A DNA stretch of 64,000 nucleotides. It comes from Hyphomicrobiales bacterium (GTDB lineage Bacteria > Pseudomonadota > Alphaproteobacteria > Rhizobiales > Aestuariivirgaceae). The notes below the pieces were generated by a model, which ran no database searches, had not been told where the DNA came from, and worked only from the letters and a program-made list of their open reading frames with translations. Positions 7,553-17,576 of the stretch are shown here, one piece after another. Within the stretch, counting starts at the first letter, position 1. Each line of letters opens with the position of its first letter. The stretch covers positions 1 to 64,000 of the forward strand of contig JANYHB010000001.1 of the NCBI GenBank assembly GCA_025359265.1. The letters are read 5' to 3'. The position numbers were made by a program, and so were the translations under genes.

Positions 7553-8274
7553 GCAGCCATCTGCTCCTTCAAATTTTCACACAACCACGCACGCGCCTGT
7601 GGCATCTGAATTTGACGTGGGCCATAAACATGGCGTTCTAAAAAGAATCCGGTGAGTTTGAACCCTTCCAAAACGTCAGCCACCACAAAACCTTCCTCTC
7701 CGTTTAAAAAAGCCGGAAGCAAAAACAGGCGCTCATGATAAGGCAGGCCTGCGCCCTTGGAAACGGCTCTGCCGGACCGCGGAGACACATAAGCCAGATC
7801 ATCACCCTGCCCGGTTGCGGCACAGCGTGAGAGATCAAGCCCAAAGCCTAACTCATCCAGCAAACCCATTTCCCAGCGCACCAACAACGCCGGCCAAACA
7901 GCGTCATCTTCCATCTGCGACAATACAACATGGGCAGCATTGTAAAGCCGTGGATGCGGCTCACGCTCTGGCATCATTTGCGCCATGGCCATCAATGTAT
8001 TCAGGCCAGCAAGCCGCAAGGGATGCGCAAGTATGAAGCCTGCTTTCAAACTTAAAGCTTCCAGCTGAAAGGTGCCCATATGCTCTTCCAGTCGCGCGCG
8101 CCAGGTCACCATCACCAAATTGCCGGGCTGCAACACGGGCCGCATGTGGCGTGAACGACCACCGCGCACCATGCCCAGATAGCGCCCATGTTCGGCAGTG
8201 AGAATTTCAGCAATGGCCGACGTTTCGCCATGGGGTCGAACCCCAATCACCACGCCCTCATCGCGCCATTCCAT
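7549..8274 (-). CDS. recO: DNA repair protein RecO
   Basis: Recombination mediator that helps RecR load RecA on SSB-coated single strands. The 241-residue protein starts 'MEWRDEGVVIGVRPHGETSAI' in the N-terminal OB fold, then has 'RSRHMRPVLQPGN' and an alpha-helical C-terminal part with 'FGLDLSRCAATG'. The four-cysteine zinc site of other RecO proteins is reduced to a single Cys here, as in many alphaproteobacteria. Downstream of era with 6 bases between them, upstream of mce with a 4-base overlap. Confidence 0.95.
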   Translation of the reverse strand: MEWRDEGVVIGVRPHGETSAIAEILTAEHGRYLGMVRGGRSRHMRPVLQPGNLVMVTWRARLEEHMGTFQLEALSLKAGFILAHPLRLAGLNTLMAMAQMMPEREPHPRLYNAAHVVLSQMEDDAVWPALLVRWEMGLLDELGFGLDLSRCAATGQGDDLAYVSPRSGRAVSKGAGLPYHERLFLLPAFLNGEEGFVVADVLEGFKLTGFFLERHVYGPRQIQMPQARAWLCENLKEQMAA

Positions 8275-8280
8275 GCTCTC

Positions 8281-9177
8281 TTAAATCTCCAACCCCATCA
8301 TGCGCAAACGCTCGGGATCAATGGCCCAATTCTCTCGCACTTTCACAAACAGAAACAGGTGCACCTTGCGTTCAAACGATTCCTCCATATCAGCACGAGC
8401 TATTGTGCCCAGTAACTTGATTTGCGCTCCGCCCTTGCCTAACACGATGGCCTTCTGGGTATCGCGCTCAACAAATATGGCTTGGCTGATTTTCACTGAA
8501 CCATCTTTGCGTTCTTCCCACGCTTCGGTTTCAACAGTAGAGGAATACGGCAGCTCATCATGCAGCCGTTCATAAATTTTCTCCCGAGTGATCTCCGCAG
8601 CGATAAAACGAAGATGCACATCGGCGGTTTGATCTTCAGGATAAAGCCATTCCCCAACCGGCATCAATGTGGCCAAGCGCTCTCCCAATTTTTCAACCCC
8701 GGAACCGGTGACAGCGCTGACCATGAAAGTTTCACTGAAGTCATAAACTGCGTTCAGCTCTTGCGACAAGGCTAAAAGCTTTTCAGCGGGAAGAAGATCA
8801 ATCTTATTGATCACCAACATCGCTTTGATGTTCTGCGCTTTGAATGTGTCGGTAATAGAGATGAATTCTTCATCAACACCGCGCCTTGCGTCCACTAAAA
8901 GCAACACTGCATCGGCTTCCGTGGTGCCGCCCCAGGCATTTCCCACCATGGCTTCGTCAAGTTTGCGGCGCGGTTTGAAAATGCCGGGTGTATCTACCAA
9001 AATCACTTGGGACGAACCATTCAGATAAATCGCTCGAATGCGCGCCCGCGTGGTCTGCACCTTGTGCGAAACGATGGAAATCTTGGCCCCAACCAGCCTG
9101 TTCACCAAGGTGGACTTGCCGGCGTTGGGCGCACCAATAATGGCAGCAAAGCCGCAGCGCTTGGGTGTTTCAATCAT
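8281..9177 (-). CDS. era: GTPase Era
   Basis: Ribosome-associated GTPase that binds the 3' end of 16S rRNA during 30S maturation. G1 is 'GAPNAGKS' (residues 15-22), G3 'DTPG' and G4 'NKID'. The C-terminal KH domain carries 'VLGKGGAQIKLLG'. At 298 residues the length is normal. The ATG overlaps the rnc stop (9174-9177), the conserved rnc-era pairing. Confidence 0.98.
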   Translation of the reverse strand: MIETPKRCGFAAIIGAPNAGKSTLVNRLVGAKISIVSHKVQTTRARIRAIYLNGSSQVILVDTPGIFKPRRKLDEAMVGNAWGGTTEADAVLLLVDARRGVDEEFISITDTFKAQNIKAMLVINKIDLLPAEKLLALSQELNAVYDFSETFMVSAVTGSGVEKLGERLATLMPVGEWLYPEDQTADVHLRFIAAEITREKIYERLHDELPYSSTVETEAWEERKDGSVKISQAIFVERDTQKAIVLGKGGAQIKLLGTIARADMEESFERKVHLFLFVKVRENWAIDPERLRMMGLEI

Positions 9178-9845
9178 CTCAATCCCTCGCGTGCGATAAA
9201 GGCTTTGGCAGCGTCCATTTCAGCAAGCTGCTTGGAGGTACCCCGACCTTCCACCGGCACTTTTGCACCCACTTGCAGTGACATGGTAAAAGTTGGCGCG
9301 TGTTCCAATCCCTCGCGCATTTGTACTTCATAGATCGGCAATGGCAATGCCTGGCCCAGCGCCCATTCTTGCACAAACGTTTTTGGATCTTTCAAATTGG
9401 AAGACTCTTCAGACAGCAGCTTTTCCCAATTTTGCAGAATGAATTTTTTTGCGCCAACCAATCCTGCATCAAGATATAATGCCCCAATCAAAGCCTCAAC
9501 CACATCCCCCATCACCGAAGCCATGCCGCCAACGCCTTTGCGCTTTTCCACAGCACCAACTTTAACATGATCCTCAAGTTGCAGCCCCATTCCCACAGCG
9601 GCGCACGTTTCGGCCCGCACCAAAAGGCTTAAGCGGGCGGCCAGGGTGCCCTCTTTTTCTTTTGGGAAACGGTGAAATAATTCATCCGCGATCACCAAGC
9701 TCAAAACCCGGTCACCCAAAAACTCCAGGCGTTGATAATCCGCACCCTTGTCTTTCTTGCTGCCGTGCGTAAGGGCGGCTTCGAGTAATGAAGCATCGGC
9801 AAACGAATAGCCTAGTTTACGTTCAACATCTTGCTCATTTGCCAT
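9174..9845 (-). CDS. rnc: Ribonuclease III
   Basis: Cleaves double-stranded RNA in rRNA and mRNA processing. The 223-residue protein has the RNase III signature 'LEFLGDRVLSLVIADELF' near residue 40, with the acidic residues that bind Mg2+, a second acidic block 'VMGDVVEALIGALYLD', and a C-terminal dsRNA-binding domain ('VPVEGRGTSKQLAEMDAAKAF'-type, about 150-220). The ATG at 9845 is chosen because the longer ORF to 9911 would overlap lepB and lacks family similarity. It lies 11 bases downstream of lepB. Confidence 0.97.
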   Translation of the reverse strand: MANEQDVERKLGYSFADASLLEAALTHGSKKDKGADYQRLEFLGDRVLSLVIADELFHRFPKEKEGTLAARLSLLVRAETCAAVGMGLQLEDHVKVGAVEKRKGVGGMASVMGDVVEALIGALYLDAGLVGAKKFILQNWEKLLSEESSNLKDPKTFVQEWALGQALPLPIYEVQMREGLEHAPTFTMSLQVGAKVPVEGRGTSKQLAEMDAAKAFIAREGLR

Positions 9846-9856
9846 GTGAACCCGTA

Positions 9857-10681
9857 CTAGCGAACCCAGTTGAAAAACCGCGACCAGCGGATTAGCAACG
9901 GCCATTCCCATGGACGGAAAAGCGATGCTTCCGGCTTGAACGAGAAAAAGATGACGTTGGCATGCCCAACAAAATTTTCAATCGGTACATAGCCAACACC
10001 GTTCAAGAAGCGTGAATCCGCCGAGTTGTCGCGATTGTCGCCCATCATGAAATAATGATTTTCCGGCACAACATATTCTTGGGTGTTGTCTTCGGATGAC
10101 TCACCGTAATCCAGCACATTATACTGCACCCCGTTGGGTAGCGTTTCACGAAACTGCGCCACCACCGCTGGCCCCGCGGCACCCTGCGGACTGGCATCGC
10201 GGTTTGGATCAATATAATCTTCAATGCGTTCTTTTTTTACTTGTGCGCCGTTGATGGACAATACACCTGCTGTCATTTTGATGTGGTCCCCGGGAAGTCC
10301 AATCACGCGCTTGATGTAATCAACGCTGGTATCTTGTGGATATTTAAACACCGCCACATCACCACGCTGCGGCACGCCAAAGCCAAACTCGCGGCCAGGG
10401 AAATTCACGAACGAGCAGCACTTGACAATCGGATCACCCGAAAACCCGCCAAATTGAAAATTAAAGCTATACTTTCCATAGCCATAGGAAAGCTTTGAAA
10501 CAAAAAGATAATCCCCGATGTTCAAGGTGGGATACATGGATGCTGAGGGAATATTGAAGGGTTGGAACAAAAATAAGCGAACGAAAAAGGCGATGGCCAA
10601 GGCCTGCACAATCACTTTCGCGGTTTCCCAGATTTCTCCGGCAGCGGTTTTCTCACCCATCACGGCACTCTTGTCGCTCAT
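9857..10681 (-). CDS. lepB: Signal peptidase I
   Basis: Inner-membrane serine protease that removes signal peptides. The 274-residue form starting at ATG 10681 has one N-terminal membrane helix (about 22-38), the catalytic Ser48 in 'PSASMYPTL', the general-base Lys in 'DYIKRVIGLPGDHIKM' and the late signature 'GDNRDNSADSRF'. GGA lies just before this ATG; ATGs at 10723 and 10765 would only add residues before the helix. It has the usual place between acpS and rnc. Confidence 0.96.
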   Translation of the reverse strand: MSDKSAVMGEKTAAGEIWETAKVIVQALAIAFFVRLFLFQPFNIPSASMYPTLNIGDYLFVSKLSYGYGKYSFNFQFGGFSGDPIVKCCSFVNFPGREFGFGVPQRGDVAVFKYPQDTSVDYIKRVIGLPGDHIKMTAGVLSINGAQVKKERIEDYIDPNRDASPQGAAGPAVVAQFRETLPNGVQYNVLDYGESSEDNTQEYVVPENHYFMMGDNRDNSADSRFLNGVGYVPIENFVGHANVIFFSFKPEASLFRPWEWPLLIRWSRFFNWVR

Positions 10682-10773
10682 ATTTTCCGGGCCACGAAGC
10701 AGCCCCCCTAAGTTAACTGACATATACTGTTTTGCCTGCGTGCAACGCAATAAAGCCGCTTTCATGGCAGGTT

Positions 10774-10795
10774 ACTGTGACTTGCATGTCACAGT
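10774..10795. repeat. Perfect inverted repeat between acpS and lepB
   Basis: ACTGTGAC and GTCACAGT are separated by the six bases TTGCAT, in the gap between the acpS stop and the lepB start. No T-tract follows on the minus strand, so it is a poor intrinsic terminator. It could be an operator, an RNA stem affecting lepB expression, or a processing site. Confidence 0.5.
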
Positions 10796-10798
10796 GCC

Positions 10799-11191
10799 TC
10801 AAAGAGCCTCAATTATCACAATTGCCTGGGCGTAAGGGTATTCGTCGGTGATGGTGAGATGCACTTTGGCCGTCGTGCCCCTAGGGGTGAGCTGCTTAAG
10901 GCGCTTCGCTGCCCCGCCCGTCAGCACCATGGTGGGCCGGCCCGAAGGCTCATTCACCACGCCCAAATCCTTCATGAATACACCATGCGAAAAGCCCGTG
11001 CCCAATGCTTTGGAGCACGCTTCCTTGGCGGCAAAGCGCTTGGCATAAGACGAGGCGCGCTGGGCCCGACGCTCAGATTTTTCGCACTCAATCTTGGTGA
11101 ATACGCGCTCGGTAAACCGAGCTCCGAATTTTTTTAAGGTATTTTCAATGCGCCTGATGTCAACAATATCGTTACCAAGGCCCAAGATCAT
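10799..11191 (-). CDS. acpS: Holo-[acyl-carrier-protein] synthase
   Basis: Transfers 4'-phosphopantetheine from CoA to the acyl carrier protein. The 130-residue protein shows the metal-binding '[13 protein letters not shown]' at the N terminus and '[15 protein letters not shown]' in the middle, both diagnostic. Its ATG overlaps the pyrE stop. Part of the conserved rsh-pyrE-acpS-lepB series. Confidence 0.97.
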   Translation of the reverse strand: MILGLGNDIVDIRRIENTLKKFGARFTERVFTKIECEKSERRAQRASSYAKRFAAKEACSKALGTGFSHGVFMKDLGVVNEPSGRPTMVLTGGAAKRLKQLTPRGTTAKVHLTITDEYPYAQAIVIIEAL

Positions 11192-11781
11192 TTCTTCAAA
11201 CCCCTGCTCCCAGGTTTGTTGGGGGGAATTGCGGCCAGTTCCGCAGGCAATGCATCAGCGGTATAAGTTGGTATTTCCAGTGAAGTCAGCGCGTGAAGCG
11301 GCACCCCCACATCGGCCTTGCCGCCACTGCGATCGATCAGGCAAGCCGCAGCCACCGTCACCCCGCCCTCTTGCGCGATGCCCTCAATGCATTCGCGCGA
11401 TGAAAGGCCGGTGGTGACAACATCTTCCACCATCAAAATCCTCGCACCATTTTCAATGGTGAAGCCGCGCCGCAGCGCCAACTTGCCGTCCACCCTCTCA
11501 AAGAAAATGGCTGGCACACCCAGTTGCCGTGCCATCTCATAACCAACCACCACCCCACCCATTGCAGGCGAAACCACCAGATCGATTTTTCCATGGCCGC
11601 CGCCGCGCACCATGCCTGCCAGAGCTTCGCAAAGCCGCGCGGCCCGTGCTGCGTCCATCAACACGCGGGCGCATTGCAGATAGCGCGGCGAATGTAAGCC
11701 GGATGACAAAATGAAATGCCCTTCCAGCAACGCGCCTGCCGCGCGAAACTCATCAAGCACTTGCGTTTGGGTCAAGGCCAT
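11188..11781 (-). CDS. pyrE: Orotate phosphoribosyltransferase
   Basis: Converts orotate and PRPP to orotidine monophosphate in pyrimidine synthesis. The 197-residue protein contains the PRPP loop '[14 protein letters not shown]', the N-terminal '[16 protein letters not shown]' of the short PyrE type, and '[16 protein letters not shown]'. Its first base coincides with the last base of the rsh stop (TAATG-type junction), and its stop overlaps acpS. Confidence 0.97.
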   Translation of the reverse strand: MALTQTQVLDEFRAAGALLEGHFILSSGLHSPRYLQCARVLMDAARAARLCEALAGMVRGGGHGKIDLVVSPAMGGVVVGYEMARQLGVPAIFFERVDGKLALRRGFTIENGARILMVEDVVTTGLSSRECIEGIAQEGGVTVAAACLIDRSGGKADVGVPLHALTSLEIPTYTADALPAELAAIPPNKPGSRGLKK

Positions 11782-13952
11782 TATTCAGTCACCCTGTTTA
11801 CCATTGAAACCATCGGCTTGGCCTTTAGCTCATTCATAATCTCATTCAAATGCCGGATGTCGAAAACCTCCAGCAAAATAATCAATTCGAAAAAGTCGCG
11901 CACACCATGGCGTGCATGCAACGTCAGCTCATCAATATTGCCACTGTTATCGCCGATCACTTGCGTCACCTGCGCTAGAGCTCCAACTTCGTTGACAAGG
12001 GTGATGGCAATGCGCGCCGGGAAACGCGCGCCCTCCTCTGCCACGCCCCATGCCAAATCTACCCAGCGTTCCGGCTCTTGATCGAACTGCTCTAAGGCAG
12101 CGGCAAAGATCGGATAAATCGTTATGCCTTCACCTGCTGTCACAATGCCCACAATGCGCTCGCCTGGTACGGCGCCGGTTTTTGTGAAAATGCGCAATGC
12201 CATGTTGGCAGCGGCACCACGAACGGGAATGGAGAATTGAGTGTCATCCTTCTTTGTTGAAGCAGCGCGGCGCCGCAGTGCGCGTAAATCTTTGGCCTCA
12301 ACATCAAGGCCCATGGCTTTCAGCAAGTCGGCCGCCGAAAGATCGCCACGGCCAATGGCCGAAAATGCGTCATCTAAGGTTTTATGACCTAACCTTGGAA
12401 TCGCGGTCGCGGCTTCTTTTTCACTGAATTCGCGCTTCTGCCGCGCCAAAAGCTTTTCAACCAGCTCACGCCCGATGCCTGCGTATTGACGGCGGCTATC
12501 CGCACGCGTGGCACGCCGGATGGCAGCCTTCGCTTTACCCGTCACTGCAATGGCTTCCCATGCCGGCGGCGGGGTTGCAGCATCTGAACGGATAATCACC
12601 ACCTCATCGCCGTTTTGCAATTTCGCAACAAGTGGTGCCGTAATGCCGTTGATCTTGCAGCCCACACAGCTATCGCCAATTGAAGTGTGTAAAGCATAAG
12701 CAAAATCAATCGCCGTGGCACCGCGCGGCAAGGCAATTACCTTACCCTTCGGCGTAAAGCAAAACACTTGATCGTGGAACAACTCAAGGCGTGTATGTTC
12801 TAAAAACTCTTTCGGGCTATCACCTTCCTGCAGCGTTTCCATAAGATGTCGCAGCCAACGATAGGCATTGGATTCTGAAGCCGGAATGCGAACCCCGTCT
12901 TTAGCCTGTTTGGCTTCACGCACATCTTTATAAAGGGCATGCGCCGCCACACCACGTTCTGCAATATCATGCATGGCATGCGTGCGGATCTGCATTTCCA
13001 CGCGCTGGGAATGCGGGCCAATCACAATGGTGTGGATGGAGCGATAGTCATTTTGTTTGGGGCTGGAAATATAGTCTTTGAAACGCCCGGGCACCACCAG
13101 CCATTTTTGGTGCACCACACCCAGCGCCAAATAACATTCATCTACCGCATTCACCAGAACCCTGAAGCCAAAAATATCAGAGAGCTGGTCAAGCGAAAGA
13201 TGCTTGCTTTCCATCTTGCGGAAAATGGAATAGGGTCGCTTCTCTCGGCCTTTCACGTCAGCTTTGATGTTGTGCTGCAAAAGCGCTTCTATCAACTGTT
13301 CTTCAATGGCCTTAAGCAGATCTCCGCTTTCACTGCGCAGTCTTTCAAGTCTTTGTTGGATGAGGTGATGCGCCTCGGGGTTCAGAACCCTGAAAGCAAT
13401 ATCTTCCATTTCTTCGCGCACCAATTGCATGCCCATGCGGCCTGCCAGCGGAGCGTAAATTTCCATAGTCTCTTGCGCGATGCGCTGGCGCTTTTCGGGT
13501 TTTACATGATGCAGCGTTCGCATATTATGCAAGCGATCTGCCAGCTTAACCAGCAACACGCGCACATCGCGCGACATGGCCAAAAGCAGCTTGCGCAGGT
13601 TCTCCGCCTGGGTGGCTTCTTTCGTCACCATATCCAACTTGGCAATTTTCGTCAGCCCATCAACTAACGACGCGATTTCAAAACCGAATTTATCGGCAAT
13701 TTCCTGTTGCGTGGCTTCGGTATCTTCCACCGTGTCATGCAGCAGGGCCGCAGCAATCGTGGCCGAATCCAATTTCATATCAGTGAGAATGGCCGCTACT
13801 TCAAGCGGGTGATTAAAATAAGCCTCCCCCGAGGCACGCTTCTGGCTGCCATGGGCTTTCATCGCGTAGACGTAAGCGCGGTTGAGCAAATCCTCATCCG
13901 CTTGCAGGTCATATTTCTGAACCCGCTCCACCAACTCATATTGCCGCATCAT
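11781..13952 (-). CDS. rsh: Bifunctional (p)ppGpp synthetase/hydrolase, Rel/Spo homologue
   Basis: Makes and degrades the stringent-response alarmone. In the 723-residue protein the N-terminal HD hydrolase domain is intact (His72-Asp73 in '[11 protein letters not shown]'). The synthetase domain has '[16 protein letters not shown]' and appears functional. TGS (about 390-450) and C-terminal ACT domain ('[19 protein letters not shown]') complete the long RSH layout. It is the only RSH gene seen here, as usual for alphaproteobacteria. The start [15 protein letters not shown] is the common one in the group. Upstream, where rpoZ normally sits, an acpA-like gene intervenes on the other strand. Confidence 0.97.
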   Translation of the reverse strand: MMRQYELVERVQKYDLQADEDLLNRAYVYAMKAHGSQKRASGEAYFNHPLEVAAILTDMKLDSATIAAALLHDTVEDTEATQQEIADKFGFEIASLVDGLTKIAKLDMVTKEATQAENLRKLLLAMSRDVRVLLVKLADRLHNMRTLHHVKPEKRQRIAQETMEIYAPLAGRMGMQLVREEMEDIAFRVLNPEAHHLIQQRLERLRSESGDLLKAIEEQLIEALLQHNIKADVKGREKRPYSIFRKMESKHLSLDQLSDIFGFRVLVNAVDECYLALGVVHQKWLVVPGRFKDYISSPKQNDYRSIHTIVIGPHSQRVEMQIRTHAMHDIAERGVAAHALYKDVREAKQAKDGVRIPASESNAYRWLRHLMETLQEGDSPKEFLEHTRLELFHDQVFCFTPKGKVIALPRGATAIDFAYALHTSIGDSCVGCKINGITAPLVAKLQNGDEVVIIRSDAATPPPAWEAIAVTGKAKAAIRRATRADSRRQYAGIGRELVEKLLARQKREFSEKEAATAIPRLGHKTLDDAFSAIGRGDLSAADLLKAMGLDVEAKDLRALRRRAASTKKDDTQFSIPVRGAAANMALRIFTKTGAVPGERIVGIVTAGEGITIYPIFAAALEQFDQEPERWVDLAWGVAEEGARFPARIAITLVNEVGALAQVTQVIGDNSGNIDELTLHARHGVRDFFELIILLEVFDIRHLNEIMNELKAKPMVSMVNRVTE

Positions 13953-14065
13953 TTTCGGCAGATTACGGATATTTTAGCAAAGCGCCAGAGGCGCGAGGCC
14001 GCAACCTTCACGAAAATGACATTTTGAAAAATAATACTTAATGCGCAAAAAGCAGGAGAATTGCC

Positions 14066-15595
14066 ATGTTGAAATCACTCACCAAAACTTTTGCGTCTGT
14101 GGCCCTTATCAGCATCTCCCAAGCGTCTTTCGCACTGGCCGAAGATGTCGGAATGAACAAAATCAAAAATGTCGTGGTGATCTATGCGGAAAACCGCTCA
14201 TTCGACAATCTCTACGGCCTTTTCCCCGGTGCCGAAGGTGTGCAAGACCTGAGGCCTGAGCAAGTGACGCAAGTTGATCGCGATGACAAGCCCCTGGCGG
14301 AACTTCCCGCCAGCTGGGGTGGATTAACCGCAAAAGGTGCCACACCAGCAATCACTGAAGAGCAAACGCAACATTTTCCGAACAGGCCCTTTCAAATTGA
14401 TGCTGCAAGCGGATTAAATCTGGCCGCTTCCGTACCCACGCGCGACCTGTGGCACCGCTTTTACCAAGAGCAAATGCAGATTGATGGCGGCAAGAATGAT
14501 AAGTTCGCCGCTTGGTCCGACGGCGGCGGTGCATCGATGGGCTATTATGACGGCACCAAGCTGCCGATGTGGCCAGTGGCTCAAAAATATGTGCTGACCG
14601 ATCACTTCTTTCTCGGCGCATTTGGCGGCTCATTTATCAACCACTTCATGCTGGTTTGCGCTTGCGTGCCAACTTATGCAGATGCAGCCAACTCGCCGGC
14701 AAAAGGTAAAATCGCTTCTGTGAATGCTGATGGCGTATCCCTGAAGATAAAAGCCGACAGCCCGGCATCGGCCATTCAGGGGGCGCCCAAGTTTGAGAAC
14801 GATGGATCAATCACTCCGGATGGTTATGCCGTTAACGCAATGCAGCCACCCTACCAACCCAGCGCCGTAAAACCGGCCGCGAGTGGTGATCAGGCTTTTG
14901 CAGACGCAGCCGATCCTGGCGTTTTGCCGCCGCAGAAAATGGCCAATATCGGCGATCTTTTGAGTGCCAAAAACACCACTTGGGCCTGGTATTCCGGCGC
15001 TTGGGGCGAGGCACTCGCTGGCAAGGGCGCCGGCCCCACGCCAAACTTCCAGTTCCACCATCAGCCCTTCAACTATTTCGCGAACATGGCACCGGGCACG
15101 CCGGCCCGCGCTGAGCACATAAAGGATGCGGGTCTCGCCGGCATTGGCTTCTTGGCCGACATTGACGCGGGCAAGCTGCCAGCTGTGTCTTTCTACAAGC
15201 CGCAAGGCAATCTCAATGAACACCCGGGCTACACCGATGAACTTTCAGGTGACCAGCACATCGCCGATGTTATTGCCCATCTTGAAAAGAGCCCGCAGTG
15301 GAAAGACATGATGGTTGTTGTCACTTATGATGAAAACGGTGGTTTTTGGGATCACGTGCCTCCGCCAAAAGCTGATCGCTGGGGCCCGGGCAACCGCGTA
15401 CCAACCATCATTATATCGCCCTATGCAAAGGCTGGCACAGTTGACCACACACCCTATGACACAACATCGATTTTACGCTTCATCACCAAGCGCTTTGGTT
15501 TGGATACGCTGGATGGTTTGAAGCAGCGTGACGCTGCGTTGCTGGCAGCCAATCAGCCGCCGATTGGAGATTTAACTGCTGCGTTGCAGTTCTAA
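14066..15595 (+). CDS. Phosphoesterase-family acid phosphatase (AcpA/phospholipase C-like)
   Basis: Predicted secreted phosphatase of the alkaline-phosphatase-like phosphoesterase family (PF04185). The 509-residue protein has a signal peptide (MLKSLTKTFASVALIS..., cleavage near residue 25). It then has the metal-binding 'VVVIYAENRSFDNLYG', the pair 'GAFGGSFINHFMLVC', a central 'NIGDLLSAKNTTWAWYSGAWGE' and the C-terminal metal site 'VTYDENGGFWDHVPPP'. The pattern fits AcpA-type acid phosphatases better than haemolytic phospholipase C. GGAG precedes the ATG. It is inserted between rsh and rpoZ on the opposite strand, which breaks a normally conserved pair. Confidence 0.87.
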   Translation: MLKSLTKTFASVALISISQASFALAEDVGMNKIKNVVVIYAENRSFDNLYGLFPGAEGVQDLRPEQVTQVDRDDKPLAELPASWGGLTAKGATPAITEEQTQHFPNRPFQIDAASGLNLAASVPTRDLWHRFYQEQMQIDGGKNDKFAAWSDGGGASMGYYDGTKLPMWPVAQKYVLTDHFFLGAFGGSFINHFMLVCACVPTYADAANSPAKGKIASVNADGVSLKIKADSPASAIQGAPKFENDGSITPDGYAVNAMQPPYQPSAVKPAASGDQAFADAADPGVLPPQKMANIGDLLSAKNTTWAWYSGAWGEALAGKGAGPTPNFQFHHQPFNYFANMAPGTPARAEHIKDAGLAGIGFLADIDAGKLPAVSFYKPQGNLNEHPGYTDELSGDQHIADVIAHLEKSPQWKDMMVVVTYDENGGFWDHVPPPKADRWGPGNRVPTIIISPYAKAGTVDHTPYDTTSILRFITKRFGLDTLDGLKQRDAALLAANQPPIGDLTAALQF

Positions 15596-15612
15596 AGCCC
15601 GCCAAAAACACC

Positions 15613-15640
15613 AACGCCCGCATCACTGCGGGCGTTTCAA
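15613..15640. terminator. Bidirectional terminator between the acid phosphatase gene and rpoZ
   Basis: AACGCCCGC and GCGGGCGTT form a 9-bp stem with loop ATCACT. T-rich bases follow on the plus side (TTTCAAATT), and on the minus strand the stem is followed by TGGTGTTTTTGG. It sits between two convergent genes and could serve both. Confidence 0.75.
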
Positions 15641-15658
15641 ATTAAGCTCATTCCGAGA

Positions 15659-16054
15659 CTAAAACCCGTTGCGTTGGCTGCCCGGGCTTTCAGCCGGTGG
15701 CAGGCCTTCAAGGCCGCGCAGCAATTCTTCCTCGGTCATTTGTTCCAACTGGGCCGAATCATCCACCATGCTCATATCGCCAGATTGGGCAATCAATGGC
15801 ATTTCGGTTTCTTCCGCCTCATCAACTTCAACTTGCTTCTGCATGGCGTGGATGAATTCTTCACGCAAATCGTCGGCATTGATGTTTTCAGAAGCAATTT
15901 CCCGCAGCGAAACCACTGGGTCTTTGTCATTGTCGCGGTCAACAGTGATCTGTTGGCCTTGCGCAATGTTGCGTGCGCGGTGGGAGGCAAGCAACACCAA
16001 CTCAAAACGGTTGGGCAACTTGTCAATGCAATCTTCAATGGTCACACGTGCCAA
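15659..16054 (-). CDS. rpoZ: DNA-directed RNA polymerase omega subunit
   Basis: Small RNA polymerase subunit that aids assembly of beta' and contributes to ppGpp binding. The 131-residue protein begins '[20 protein letters not shown]' and continues '[12 protein letters not shown]', the conserved core; the acidic C-terminal extension is typical of alphaproteobacteria. The start codon is TTG (16052-16054), supported by GGAG seven bases upstream and by exact agreement with the family start. It is normally followed by rsh, but here the acid phosphatase gene lies between them. Confidence 0.95.
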   Translation of the reverse strand: MARVTIEDCIDKLPNRFELVLLASHRARNIAQGQQITVDRDNDKDPVVSLREIASENINADDLREEFIHAMQKQVEVDEAEETEMPLIAQSGDMSMVDDSAQLEQMTEEELLRGLEGLPPAESPGSQRNGF

Positions 16055-16122
16055 AGCGTAAACTCCTACAAAACGGGATTTGAGTTGGGCCTTCTAGCGG
16101 GAGGTGCAGGCAAAGGCAAGCC

Positions 16123-17517
16123 TCACCTACCGCCCATCCGAAGCCAAAGGGTGGCAAGGCCTAAGAACGAGAAAAAGCCCGTCACATCGGTCACAGTGGT
16201 CAAAAACACTGCGGCTGAAATTGCCGGGTCTGTCTCAAACCAGTCCAAGGCCAAGGGCAGCAAAATTCCCGCCAAAGCGGCGGCCAACAGATTGATAATC
16301 ATCGCCGCACCAATAATGATGCCAAGCGCACCGAAGCCAAACCACCACCAGGTGAACAAGCCCATGATGATGGCAAACAGCAAACCATTGATCAGGCCCA
16401 CGCTGCATTCGCGCACCACAACTTTGAAGGCGTTGAATGGCCCAAGCTGGCGCGTCGCGAGAGCGCGCACGGCAACCGTCATGGTCTGGGTTCCGGCATT
16501 ACCTCCCATGGAGGCCACAATCGGCATCAAAACCGCAATCGCCACCATTTGTTGAATGGTGGCATCAAACCACGAAATCACCCATGAGGCCAAAATGGCA
16601 GTCAATAAATTGATCAACAGCCACGCGAAGCGAGAGCGCGTGATGGCCAGCACAGGCTCAGTCAATTCTTCATCGGCATTCACGCCGCCCAAACGCAGCA
16701 TATCGTCTTCAGCGCGTTCTTGAATAATGTCCAGCACGTCATCCACCATCAAAGTGCCAACCAGACGGCCATTGCCGTCTATCACCGCCGCAGAGACCAA
16801 ATTATATTGCTCAAACTTATATGCCACTTCGCCTTTTCCATCACTCACCTTGAACACGGTTTGATCCTTGTCCATCAAATCTGAGATGGCATGCTCACGC
16901 GGTGCGCGCAGCAGGCGTGACAGTGGCAAAGCGCCTTTGAGATGGAAGCTTTCATTCGTCACATAAATTTCGACAAAGCTTTCCGGCAGGCCCCGCGTGC
17001 TGCGCGTGTGATCAATCACTTTGCCCACCGTCCAAAATTCTGGCACCGCCACAAACGCGGTTTGCATGAGGCGGCCAGCGGTATCTTCCGGATAATCCAA
17101 CGCGCGGTTCAGGGCCACGCGATCTTCTTTGGGGATCTTCGCCAGAATTTCAGTGCGTTGCTGGCGGTTTAAATCTTCGAGCAGATAAACGGCATCGTCG
17201 GTATCGAGTTTTTTGATCGCGGCGGCCATGACTTCAGGAGGCAATTCTTCAACAATCGAGTCACGCGTACCTTCCGAAAGTTCAGCCAAGGCCTCAACGT
17301 CAAAACTTTTGCCTAAAAGCCCAATCAAAGCCACCCGCTGCGGTGCCGCCAAACCTTCCATCACGTCTGCCATATCCGCGGCATGCAAATCTTTGGTCAG
17401 AGCTTTGGCTTGTTTGGCGTCTTGAATACTTAAGGTGGCGACAAGGTCTTCCAGATAATCCGGACGTAACGCCCCCCACTGGTCTCTCAGCTGCACATCA
17501 TGGGAAAAATCATTCAT
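16123..17517 (-). CDS. mgtE: Magnesium transporter MgtE
   Basis: Inner-membrane Mg2+ channel. The 464-residue protein has the full order: N-terminal superhelical MgtE_N domain (about 20-130), tandem CBS domains (about 145-265) that sense Mg2+, and a membrane domain of five helices with the pore motif 'VLMPIVASMGGNAGTQ'. Late helices include 'AAVFLTTVTDVTGFF'. Length is normal. Transcribed toward rpoZ, 68 bases apart, with tRNA-Leu(GAG) just upstream on the same strand. Confidence 0.96.
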   Translation of the reverse strand: MNDFSHDVQLRDQWGALRPDYLEDLVATLSIQDAKQAKALTKDLHAADMADVMEGLAAPQRVALIGLLGKSFDVEALAELSEGTRDSIVEELPPEVMAAAIKKLDTDDAVYLLEDLNRQQRTEILAKIPKEDRVALNRALDYPEDTAGRLMQTAFVAVPEFWTVGKVIDHTRSTRGLPESFVEIYVTNESFHLKGALPLSRLLRAPREHAISDLMDKDQTVFKVSDGKGEVAYKFEQYNLVSAAVIDGNGRLVGTLMVDDVLDIIQERAEDDMLRLGGVNADEELTEPVLAITRSRFAWLLINLLTAILASWVISWFDATIQQMVAIAVLMPIVASMGGNAGTQTMTVAVRALATRQLGPFNAFKVVVRECSVGLINGLLFAIIMGLFTWWWFGFGALGIIIGAAMIINLLAAALAGILLPLALDWFETDPAISAAVFLTTVTDVTGFFSFLGLATLWLRMGGR

Positions 17518-17576
17518 GTGCCATCCCCAAATCAGCTTAACTTTGTCTTGCGTTAGTCATTCCATTTGAATGGAAA

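Noticed and set aside
12939..13667. A 242-residue plus-strand ORF opposite rsh
   Set aside because: Antisense to the intact hydrolase and synthetase domains; no domain features or plausible ribosome-binding site context.
15674..16555. A 293-residue plus-strand ORF across rpoZ and mgtE
   Set aside because: It spans two well-supported genes on the other strand and has no recognisable domain.
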